Below, in pieces: positions 1 to 5,147 of a DNA stretch of 5,252 nt. The notes under the pieces are model-generated. The model saw nothing but the letters and a program-made list of their open reading frames with translations. It ran no database searches and was not told the origin of the DNA. Positions within the stretch are counted from its first letter, which is position 1, and every line of letters begins with the position of its first letter. Origin of the DNA: Clostridiales bacterium (GTDB lineage Bacteria > Bacillota > Clostridia > Lachnospirales > Lachnospiraceae); assembly GCA_019420425.1 (NCBI GenBank), contig JAHZHG010000228.1, positions 1 through 5,252 on the forward strand, written 5' to 3'. Position numbers and translations under genes: made by a program.

Positions 1-1
1 G

Positions 2-172
2 ATGGTTCTGCATTTGATGAATGACGTGAGCCGTGACCGGAGCAGATACCTGGGGCTGGGGAAGAGCGCGGCAGCTTATCTGGTCCTGATGGCCCTGTGC
101 GTACTTCTGGCAAATCTGATTTACCGATTGGCGCGCTTTATTACGAAGAAGGCAGGTAAACTGGCACAATAG
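2..172 (+). CDS. C-terminal part of an unidentified single-pass membrane segment protein, partial at the left edge
   Basis: This frame is open from the window edge to a TAG at 170-172 and gives 56 residues. Residues 23-41 (AAAYLVLMALCVLLANLIY) form one clear hydrophobic membrane helix, flanked on both sides by basic residues (RDRSR before, RLARFITKKAGK after). An ATG lies at position 2 but no ribosome binding site can be seen, so the gene probably begins outside the window. There are two readings. It may be the end of an integral membrane protein such as a transporter permease. Or it may be the N-terminal signal anchor of the amidase that follows, since CwlD-type amidases carry such an anchor just before the catalytic domain and the amidase's first motif lies directly after this stop in other frames. 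The sequence does not decide between these. Confidence 0.45.
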   Translation: MVLHLMNDVSRDRSRYLGLGKSAAAYLVLMALCVLLANLIYRLARFITKKAGKLAQ

Positions 173-203
173 ACTGCCGCCACATGGCGGGGAAGACCCG
201 GGA
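169..203 (+). other. Displaced N-terminal catalytic motif of the amidase, split between two frames
   Basis: The usual amidase motif is I-D-x-G-H-G-G-x-D-P-G. Here ATA GAC TGC (I-D-C) is read from 169 in one frame, while CAT GGC GGG GAA GAC CCG GGA (H-G-G-E-D-P-G) is read from 183 in the frame of the downstream amidase. Five bases separate TGC from CAT where three (one Gly codon) would be expected, so a net +2 change explains the break. The frame of the I-D-C part is itself closed by TAA at 157-159 with no start codon after it, and the upstream membrane segment is in the third frame. At least two small indels are needed to join all parts into one typical CwlD protein. Confidence 0.6.
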
Positions 204-743
204 ATGGTGGGGCCGGACGGGACAAAGGAAAAGGAGATTAACCTGAGTATATCCCTTTTGCTGAAGGGCAGGCTGGAGCAGCGGGGCTATGAGGTGGCCA
301 TGACAAGGACGGAGGATACGGGGCTGTATGAGGCAGGAAGCGGGAATAAAAAAGCGGAGGATATGCAGAAGCGGTGTGCGCTGATTGCAGAGAAGAAGCC
401 GCTGGCGACGATCAGTGTACATCAGAACAGCTATAGCGATCCTTCTGTCTGCGGGCCGCAGGTATTTTATTTTGCGCATTCCGCGGAGGCGGAAAAGCTG
501 GCCGGATGCCTGCAGGAGAGCTTAAACAGGGGCCTTGAGGTGGAGCGTCCCCGGACGATCAAGGCCAATACCAGCTACTACATGCTGAAACGCTCAGAAA
601 GCGTAGCCGTCATCGCGGAATGCGGCTTTTTAAGCAATCCCGGAGAGCTGGAAAAGCTGAAAACGCCGGAATATCAGGAAAAGGTAGCAGAAGCGCTTTG
701 CGTGGGTGTGATCGCATATCTGGAAGGAGAAAAACAGAGTTAA
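204..743 (+). CDS. cwlD: N-acetylmuramoyl-L-alanine amidase, CwlD-like (Amidase_3), N-terminus disrupted
   Basis: Zinc amidases of this family cut the bond between N-acetylmuramic acid and L-alanine in peptidoglycan. CwlD itself acts outside the membrane in making muramic-delta-lactam of the spore cortex. From ATG 204 the 179 residues show the family core: KEKEINLSI with the expected zinc-ligand Glu (E11), MTRTED (33-38), the SVHQNS strand with zinc ligand H73, SYYMLKR (124-130), and IAECGFLSN with catalytic Glu E139. However, the first zinc ligand, in the HGG motif, lies upstream of this ATG: the same frame reads PHGGEDPG at 180-203, with no ATG, GTG or TTG between the TGA at 117-119 and the motif. 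A protein starting at 204 would lack that His and should be inactive. The gene is therefore frameshifted, decayed, or contains sequencing errors near 160-185. Family assignment is firm; CwlD as the specific member is inferred from overall resemblance to clostridial CwlD. Confidence 0.8.
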   Translation: MVGPDGTKEKEINLSISLLLKGRLEQRGYEVAMTRTEDTGLYEAGSGNKKAEDMQKRCALIAEKKPLATISVHQNSYSDPSVCGPQVFYFAHSAEAEKLAGCLQESLNRGLEVERPRTIKANTSYYMLKRSESVAVIAECGFLSNPGELEKLKTPEYQEKVAEALCVGVIAYLEGEKQS

Positions 744-763
744 GCGGATGAAAAGACAAAAAA

Positions 764-805
764 ACCCCTCCGAAAGCTGCGATAAGGCAGGCTTCCCGGA
801 GGGGT
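764..805 (-). terminator. Rho-independent terminator of the S1-domain gene, between convergent genes
   Basis: A 9-bp stem pairs ACCCCTCCG (764-772) with CGGAGGGGT (797-805). Inside the loop, AAGC (774-777) can pair with GCTT (791-794) to lengthen the structure. On the - strand the stem runs directly into seven T residues (complement of 758-764) and then GTCTTTT, which is a strong terminator for the gene ending at 813. On the + strand the tail is only weakly T-rich (TATTGCGTTTA), so it may serve the amidase less efficiently. Confidence 0.85.
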
Positions 806-812
806 ATTGCGT

Positions 813-1745
813 TTAGTTCAGCTTGATGTTTTTGAACAGGGAACCAAGGCTGGTGGTCAGGGACTCGGTTTCCGGGATCTCGATGGCTTCTTCGGTGATC
901 TCCTCTGCGGCTACGTCCTCAAGCGCCTTCATGCTGAGGCTGATCTTGCCGTCCTTCACGCCGATGATCTTTACCTTAACCGTCTGGCCTTCCTTCAGGA
1001 CGGCGGACGGATGCTTGATGCGCTTGGTGCTGATTTGGGAAATGTGAACCAGGCCGGACATGCCGTTGCCCAGGTTGACAAATGCGCCGTAGGGCTGCAG
1101 GGTTTCTACGGTACCCTCGGTGACAAGGCCGATCTCCACGTTGGATACTTTCTGCTTGTATTCCTCGGCGGCTTTTTCACGCAGGATTTCTTTGGCGGAG
1201 AGAACCAGCTTTTTGGCTTCTTCGTCTACGGTGATGACCCGCACGTCCAGCTCCTTGCCCAGATATTCGTTCAGATCCTCTACGTAGTTCAGGGAAAGCT
1301 TGGAAGCGGGGATGAAACCGCGAATGCCTTCTACATAGGTAACTACGCCGGCATTTACTACGCCGGAAACCTTGACATGGATGTTCTCCTGAGACTCGTA
1401 CAGCGCCTTTAGCTTGTCCCATGCCAGAACGGAGACGGCCTCCTTCAGGGAAAGCAGCAGGCGTCCGTTGCCGTCGTCGCGGCGGATAACCGTTGCGGAA
1501 AGGCTCTGGCCTACTTCGATGTCTTTCATGGAAAAAGCGGGGTCATCGCTGGCATCCTCTACGCGGATTACGCCCTCCGTGTAATAGCGCAGATCCAGAA
1601 CGATTTCCTCTTCGGAAACGCCGATTACCGTGCCGGTGATGATGTCTCCCTCGTTGATGGTCTGAAAAGAAGCGTCCAGCTCCCGTTCGTAGTCGGCCAT
1701 GGATTCTGCCGGTGTTTCAGTAGTTGCTTTGATTTCTTCACTCAT
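813..1745 (-). CDS. S1 RNA-binding domain protein, short ribosomal protein S1 homologue
   Basis: This 310-residue protein is probably a short bacterial S1 that helps mRNA binding at the ribosome or binds RNA more generally. Three S1 (OB-fold) repeats can be read: about residues 32-101 (EGDIITGTVIGV ... LLLSLKEA), 120-187 (HVKVSGVVNAGVVTYVEG with IRGFIPASKL), and 205-273. The third is the most canonical, with EGTVETLQPYGAFVNLG, GLVHISQIS and GKISLSMKAL. E. coli S1 has six repeats, whereas shorter forms are usual in Firmicutes. An acidic linker (about 276-294) leads to a C-terminal peptide, SLGSLFKNIKLN. A longer frame reaches back to 1826, but I chose the ATG at 1745 because GGGGAGGAG (1761-1753) sits seven bases upstream and the extra residues do not look like an S1 protein; they also overlap the predicted promoter. 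It may be annotated rpsA, but the short architecture makes strict equivalence uncertain. Confidence 0.88.
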   Translation of the reverse strand: MSEEIKATTETPAESMADYERELDASFQTINEGDIITGTVIGVSEEEIVLDLRYYTEGVIRVEDASDDPAFSMKDIEVGQSLSATVIRRDDGNGRLLLSLKEAVSVLAWDKLKALYESQENIHVKVSGVVNAGVVTYVEGIRGFIPASKLSLNYVEDLNEYLGKELDVRVITVDEEAKKLVLSAKEILREKAAEEYKQKVSNVEIGLVTEGTVETLQPYGAFVNLGNGMSGLVHISQISTKRIKHPSAVLKEGQTVKVKIIGVKDGKISLSMKALEDVAAEEITEEAIEIPETESLTTSLGSLFKNIKLN

Positions 1746-1752
1746 AAATATG

Positions 1753-1761
1753 CTCCTCCCC
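1753..1761 (-). promoter_or_regulatory. Strong ribosome binding site fixing the S1-domain start
   Basis: On the - strand GGGGAGGAG lies seven bases before ATG 1745. This near-perfect Shine-Dalgarno match decides between that ATG and the longer open frame beginning at 1826. Confidence 0.85.
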
Positions 1762-1797
1762 GTCTGCGTAATTGGTGCAGAATGCGCGTTTGCGTTT

Positions 1798-1826
1798 ATT
1801 TTAACATTGTTTTTGGCGCAATACAA
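1798..1826 (-). promoter_or_regulatory. Predicted vegetative-type promoter of the S1-domain gene
   Basis: Reading the - strand, TTGTAT (1826-1821) as -35 and TAAAAT (1803-1798) as -10 are separated by exactly 17 bases. The bases TGT just before TAAAAT form an extended -10 element. Transcription would start near 1791, giving a leader of about 46 bases that holds the ribosome binding site. This is a match to the housekeeping sigma consensus by eye only. Confidence 0.6.
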
Positions 1827-1851
1827 GCATTAATCAAAATTCGAAAAACAG

Positions 1852-1880
1852 TTCCCTTAATCGATACAAAGTGTTATACT
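1852..1880 (+). promoter_or_regulatory. Predicted promoter of the sua5 operon, extended -10 type
   Basis: TATACT at 1875-1880 is a close match to the -10 consensus and is preceded by TGT (1872-1874), giving an extended -10. The -35 candidate 17 bases upstream, TTCCCT (1852-1857), is poor, which fits reliance on the extended -10. The start would be near 1887, about 49 bases before the sua5 ATG. It is the only good promoter I see ahead of the five-gene run. Confidence 0.55.
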
Positions 1881-1898
1881 GTACATAAACACGGGCCG

Positions 1899-1912
1899 AA
1901 TCCGGCCGGATT
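1899..1912. repeat. Perfect 14-bp palindrome in the sua5 leader
   Basis: AATCCGGCCGGATT is identical to its own reverse complement. It lies about 12 bases downstream of the predicted start site and 23 bases before the sua5 ATG, a position where a bound repressor could block transcription. The overlapping sequence can also fold in RNA as GGCCG (1894-1898) with CGGCC (1903-1907), a four-base loop, with GGATTTT just after. Either role, operator or small leader hairpin, is inferred; chance is also possible in GC-rich DNA. Confidence 0.45.
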
Positions 1913-1935
1913 TTGATGAAGGAAATGAGACAGTC

Positions 1936-2982
1936 ATGAACACAGTGATTGAGAATATGCAGCAGGGGCCCGAACCGGAGGGGATTGAACGGGCGGGCCG
2001 GATTTTGAGACAGGGCGGTCTGGTGGCATTTCCCACAGAGACGGTATACGGCCTGGGAGCGAATGCGCTGGACGAGAACGCGGCGAAAAAGATCTATGCG
2101 GCCAAGGGACGCCCGTCGGACAATCCGCTGATCGTGCACATCGCAGATATGGAGGCGCTGCCAAAGATCGTACGGGAGATTCCCGAGGCGGCAAAGCGCC
2201 TGGCTCAGGCCTTCTGGCCGGGGCCGCTGACCATGATTTTTCAGAAAGCGGACTGCGTGCCTTACGGGACAACGGGAGGTCTGGACACCGTGGCCGTGCG
2301 TATGCCAAAGCATCCGGTAGCGCTGGCGATGATCCGGGCGGGCGGCGGGTACATTGCCGCGCCCAGCGCAAACACCTCCGGACGGCCCAGTCCGACCCTG
2401 GCCGCCCATGTAAAAGAGGACATGGACGGAAAAATCGAAATGATCATTGACGGCGGGAGCGTGGGTATCGGACTGGAGTCCACCATCGTGGATTTGACCG
2501 GCGATGATCCGGTAATCCTCCGCCCGGGCTACATCAATGAGGAAATGCTTGCCGGGGTGATCGGAGCGGTGGAGCTGGATCAGGCTCTGCTGACGGACGA
2601 TCCCAATCTGCGGCCAAAGGCTCCGGGCATGAAATACCGCCACTACGCGCCCAGGGCCAGTCTGACGATCGTTGAGGGAGAGCAGGAAGCGGTTAAGGCA
2701 AAGATACGGGAGCTGGCGGCAGAAGCAGAAAAAGCAGGGAAAAGCGTCGGCATCATTGCAACCGACGAATCCTTTGCAGACTATCCCCGGGGAATCGTCG
2801 TGTCGGCGGGCAGCCGGGCAGATGAAGGCTCGATTGCCAGACATCTTTATCGGATTTTGCGGGAATTTGATCATATGGAGGTGGCGGCGATTTACTCCGA
2901 GTCCTTCGAAACCCCGCAGATGGGACAGGCGATTATGAATCGCCTGATTAAGGCGGCAGGTCATCAGATAATCACGGTATGA
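1936..2982 (+). CDS. sua5: L-threonylcarbamoyladenylate synthase, Sua5/YwlC type
   Basis: The enzyme joins L-threonine, bicarbonate and ATP into threonylcarbamoyl-AMP, the cytoplasmic precursor that the TsaD complex uses to make t6A at position 37 of tRNAs reading ANN codons. The 348 residues have both domains of the long Sua5 form. The YrdC-like catalytic domain covers about 14-200 with FPTETVYGLG (32-41), KGRPSDNPL (57-65), WPGPLT (94-99), VRMPKHP (121-127) and SANTSGRPSPT (144-154). The linker motif PGMKYRHYAP (230-239) is followed by the C-terminal Sua5 domain (about 242-345). Length and motifs are complete, so it should be active. The ATG is preceded by AAGGAA at a somewhat long distance (12 bases). 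It heads the operon behind the predicted promoter at 1852-1880, and the ywlE-like gene begins 28 bases after its stop. The short TsaC form is excluded by the C-terminal domain. Confidence 0.95.
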   Translation: MNTVIENMQQGPEPEGIERAGRILRQGGLVAFPTETVYGLGANALDENAAKKIYAAKGRPSDNPLIVHIADMEALPKIVREIPEAAKRLAQAFWPGPLTMIFQKADCVPYGTTGGLDTVAVRMPKHPVALAMIRAGGGYIAAPSANTSGRPSPTLAAHVKEDMDGKIEMIIDGGSVGIGLESTIVDLTGDDPVILRPGYINEEMLAGVIGAVELDQALLTDDPNLRPKAPGMKYRHYAPRASLTIVEGEQEAVKAKIRELAAEAEKAGKSVGIIATDESFADYPRGIVVSAGSRADEGSIARHLYRILREFDHMEVAAIYSESFETPQMGQAIMNRLIKAAGHQIITV

Positions 2983-2996
2983 CCGTCCGGATGAGG

Positions 2997-3002
2997 AAGG
3001 AG
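2997..3002 (+). promoter_or_regulatory. Ribosome binding site supporting a TTG start
   Basis: AAGGAG is a full Shine-Dalgarno match with an eight-base spacer to TTG 3011. The nearby ATG at 3003 is in another frame. This supports the unusual start codon of the ywlE-like gene. Confidence 0.75.
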
Positions 3003-3010
3003 ATGGGCAG

Positions 3011-3472
3011 TTGAAACGATACGATAAGCTGATTTTTGTCAGTACCAGTGATACGGCAACCGCTCCGATGGCTGAGGCGATCATGCAGAGCAAGTTTCTG
3101 CTGGAGGATCTGCTGATCGAGTCCAAGGGACTGGTCGTGCTGTTTCCTGAGCCGATCAATCAGAAGGCTGAGGCGATCCTGGCCAGCAACGGATTGTCGA
3201 TGAAGGATCATATGAGCGAGCCGCTGCTGGAGGAGGATTTTGACGAACGGACATTGGTTCTCGTCCTGGAAGAGGCGCACAAAAGCAAAATCTATCAGGA
3301 ATTTGCCAATGTAAAGAACCTGCATTCGCTGAATGAATATGTGGGAGAGAGCGGAGAGCTGGAGAACCCCTACGGCGGTTCGCTGCAGGAGTACGGAAAG
3401 TGCTTTGAGACACTGGACGGCTGGATTAAAAAACTGGTAATCAAATTAAACGAGGAGGAGCTGTTATGTTAG
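3011..3472 (+). CDS. Low-molecular-weight phosphatase / YwlE-like protein with lost catalytic residues
   Basis: The 153-residue protein has the fold and location of YwlE, the protein-arginine phosphatase that sits between sua5 and rpiB in Firmicutes. Family members start with a phosphate loop C-x5-R inside CTGNTCRSPMAEA and use an Asp in a DP[YF]GG motif as general acid. Here the aligned loop is STSDTAT-APMAEA (residues 11-23): the nucleophile Cys is S11, the loop Arg is T17, and the Asp of the later motif is N119 (NPYGGS, 119-124). The other family features remain, such as HMSEPLLEEDF (67-77) and the LVLVLEEAHK region (82-91). The only Cys residues are C131 and C153, outside the loop. It should not work as a Cys-dependent phosphatase and may bind a phospho-ligand or partner instead. 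The frame is intact, it uses a TTG start with a good ribosome binding site, and it overlaps rpiB by seven bases. Family assignment is sure; function is not. Confidence 0.85.
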   Translation: MKRYDKLIFVSTSDTATAPMAEAIMQSKFLLEDLLIESKGLVVLFPEPINQKAEAILASNGLSMKDHMSEPLLEEDFDERTLVLVLEEAHKSKIYQEFANVKNLHSLNEYVGESGELENPYGGSLQEYGKCFETLDGWIKKLVIKLNEEELLC

Positions 3473-3894
3473 CATTGGGCTGTGACCACGGCGGATACGA
3501 ATTGATGCAGGAGGTAAAGGCTTATCTGGATAAGCAGGGAATCGCCTACAGAGATTTTGGATGCAACGGCCCGGAGGCGGTGGACTATCCGGTTTATGCC
3601 AAAAAGGTAGCCGAGGCGATTCTGACCGGAGAATGTGAAAAGGGAGTGCTGATCTGCGGCACTGGCATAGGCATCTCCATCGCGGCAAACCGGTATCCGG
3701 GGATCCGGGCGGCGCTGTGTACGGACTGCTTTATGGCCGAAGCGACGAGAGAGCATAACGACGCAAATATCCTGGCCCTGGGCGGGCGCGTGGTCGGCCC
3801 CGGACTTGCACTGAAGATTCTGGAAACATTTTTAAATACCCCGTTTTCGGAAGGCGAGCGGCACAAACGCAGAATCGGCCTGATTGAACGCTGA
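3466..3894 (+). CDS. rpiB: Ribose-5-phosphate isomerase B (RpiB/LacAB family)
   Basis: RpiB interconverts ribulose-5-phosphate and ribose-5-phosphate in the cytoplasmic pentose phosphate pathway, supplying the precursor of PRPP. The 142 residues match the usual length. Visible motifs are GCDHGGYELM (5-14), DYPVYA (40-45), GVLICGTGIGISIAANR (60-76) holding the catalytic Cys C64 and T66, REHNDANILALGGRVVG (95-111) with H97, and ERHKRRI (131-137) for phosphate binding. All catalytic positions are present. The ATG at 3466 overlaps the end of the ywlE-like gene by seven bases and follows GAGGAGGAG (3452-3460), so translation is probably coupled. The related galactose-6-phosphate isomerase subunits LacA and LacB share the fold, but a single gene in this operon without lac partners favours RpiB. 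Confidence 0.95.
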   Translation: MLALGCDHGGYELMQEVKAYLDKQGIAYRDFGCNGPEAVDYPVYAKKVAEAILTGECEKGVLICGTGIGISIAANRYPGIRAALCTDCFMAEATREHNDANILALGGRVVGPGLALKILETFLNTPFSEGERHKRRIGLIER

Positions 3895-3937
3895 TCCTGC
3901 GAAAAAAATAAATTTTAAATTACCTGGAGGGAAAGAT

Positions 3938-4567
3938 ATGTCAAAGGTTACCGTTATGGATCACCCGCTGATCCAGCACAAAATTGGATTAATCCGCAGG
4001 ACGGAGACAGGATCAAGGGACTTTCGCGCGCTGATCAGCGAGATTGCCATGCTGATGTGCTATGAGGCAACGCGGGATCTGAAGCTGGTGGACGTGGAGA
4101 TCGAGACGCCGATCTGTACGACGACGGTGAAAGAACTAAGCGGAAAGAAGCTGGCCGTGGTGCCGATTCTCCGCGCGGGCTTAGGAATGGTGGACGGTAT
4201 GCTGGCCATGATCCCGGCGGCAAAGGTGGGCCATATCGGCCTGTACCGTGATCCCCAGACCCTGAACCCGGTGGAATACTACTGCAAGCTGCCGGCTGAC
4301 TGCGACGAGCGGGATATTTTTGTTGTCGATCCCATGCTGGCCACCGGAGGCTCCTCTGTGGCTGCGATCCAGATGCTAAAGGACAAGGGCGTGAAAAACA
4401 TCCGTTTCATGTGCATTATCGCCGCGCCGGAGGGCGTAAAGCGGATGCAGGAGGCTCATCCGGATGTGGATGTCTATGTGGGAGCGCTGGACGATCATCT
4501 GAATGACCACGGCTATATTGTGCCCGGCCTGGGCGATGCAGGCGACCGTATTTTCGGAACGAAATAA
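3938..4567 (+). CDS. upp: Uracil phosphoribosyltransferase
   Basis: Upp converts uracil and PRPP into UMP and pyrophosphate, the main step of uracil salvage. The 209 residues equal the family's normal length. The motifs are complete: MDHPLIQHKI (7-16), the ILRAGLGM segment (77-84), the PRPP-binding loop VDPMLATGGSS (130-140), and the C-terminal uracil-binding stretch YIVPGLGDAGDR (193-204). An open frame extends back to 3884 over the end of rpiB, but ATG 3938 is the better start because GGAGGG (3926-3931) stands six bases ahead and the protein then begins as family members do. The 43 bases after rpiB are AT-rich and hold only a weak promoter-like pattern, so I place upp in the same operon. 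Its neighbours rpiB (precursor of PRPP) and comEB (pyrimidine nucleotides) fit its task. Confidence 0.97.
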   Translation: MSKVTVMDHPLIQHKIGLIRRTETGSRDFRALISEIAMLMCYEATRDLKLVDVEIETPICTTTVKELSGKKLAVVPILRAGLGMVDGMLAMIPAAKVGHIGLYRDPQTLNPVEYYCKLPADCDERDIFVVDPMLATGGSSVAAIQMLKDKGVKNIRFMCIIAAPEGVKRMQEAHPDVDVYVGALDDHLNDHGYIVPGLGDAGDRIFGTK

Positions 4568-4587
4568 AGCGCACACCAAGGAGAGGG

Positions 4588-5082
4588 ATGGGGATGATGA
4601 CGGGAAAGCGCCAAGATTATATTACCTGGGATGAATATTTTATGGGGATAGCCATTTTGTCGGGAATGCGTTCCAAGGATCCGAATACGCAGGTGGGGGC
4701 CTGCATTGTGGGCGCGGACAACCGGATTTTGTCTGTGGGCTACAACGGATTTCCCAATGGCTGCTCGGATGATGAATTTCCCTGGGCAAGGGAAGGGGAA
4801 GGCCTGGAGACAAAGTATGTCTACACGGTGCACAGTGAGCTGAATGCGATATTGAACTACCGCGGAGGCAGCCTGGAAGGGGCAAAGCTGTATGTGTCCC
4901 TTTTCCCATGCAACGAATGTGCCAAGGCGATCATCCAATGCGGCATCAAAACGGTAATCTATGCCCAGGACAAGTACGCGGATACGCCGGCCGTACTGGC
5001 GTCCAAGCGGATGATGGATACGGCAGGAGTGCGGTACTACCAGTACCAGAAAACCAATCGAAAAATCGAGCTCGAGGTGTAG
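4588..5082 (+). CDS. comEB: dCMP deaminase, ComEB type
   Basis: This zinc enzyme deaminates dCMP to dUMP, feeding thymidylate synthesis; the name comes from the Bacillus comE locus, though the deaminase is not itself the DNA-uptake machinery. The 164 residues show the cytidine/deoxycytidylate deaminase core: RSKDPNTQVGACIV (28-41), GYNGFPNGCSDDEFPW (51-66), the zinc ligand and proton-shuttle motif HSELNAI (H82, E84), and PCNECAK (107-113) with zinc ligands C108 and C111. The start is not certain: AAGGAG (4578-4583) is four bases from ATG 4588, ten from ATG 4594 and thirteen from ATG 4597; the choice alters at most three residues. It lies 20 bases after upp and is the last gene of the operon. 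Riboflavin or tRNA-adenosine deaminases share the zinc motifs, but the YNGFPxGCSDDE segment is typical of dCMP deaminases. Confidence 0.95.
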   Translation: MGMMTGKRQDYITWDEYFMGIAILSGMRSKDPNTQVGACIVGADNRILSVGYNGFPNGCSDDEFPWAREGEGLETKYVYTVHSELNAILNYRGGSLEGAKLYVSLFPCNECAKAIIQCGIKTVIYAQDKYADTPAVLASKRMMDTAGVRYYQYQKTNRKIELEV

Positions 5083-5100
5083 GGCCTGATAAACCAGATA

Positions 5101-5135
5101 AGCCCGGGGATCAGAGAAAATCCGATACCCGGGCT
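5101..5135. terminator. GC-rich hairpin between convergent genes, probable bidirectional terminator
   Basis: AGCCCGGG (5101-5108) pairs perfectly with CCCGGGCT (5128-5135) across a 19-base loop in which GAT and ATC can add further pairing. It lies 18 bases after comEB and 12 bases from the end of the convergent regulator gene. The T-rich tail is weak on both strands (ATGCGTTTGTCCTT on +, TATCTGGTTTATC on -), so termination in either direction may be partial. Confidence 0.6.
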
Positions 5136-5147
5136 ATGCGTTTGTCC

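Noticed and set aside
807..1412. 201-residue open frame on the + strand opposite the S1-domain gene
   Set aside because: It is antisense to a convincing three-repeat S1 protein, begins inside the terminator hairpin, and its Gly/Phe-rich product resembles no family I know.
1834..3159. Long 441-residue open frame on the - strand opposite sua5
   Set aside because: It lies antisense over a complete, motif-rich sua5 gene; its translation shows no recognisable domain and has the Cys-, His- and Arg-rich look of a shadow frame in GC-rich DNA.
3884..3921. Possible promoter in the rpiB-upp gap (TTGAAC with a TAAATT-like box)
   Set aside because: The spacing is about 19 bases and the -10 match is poor; the AT-rich run alone explains the resemblance.
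3884..3937. N-terminal extension of upp starting inside rpiB
   Set aside because: The extra 18 residues are not typical of Upp, and the strong ribosome binding site at 3926-3931 points to ATG 3938.
5082..5105. Alternative stem GGGC/GCCC just after comEB that would compete with the terminator hairpin, as in attenuation
   Set aside because: It is only four base pairs, lies after the last gene of the operon, and has no downstream + strand gene to control.
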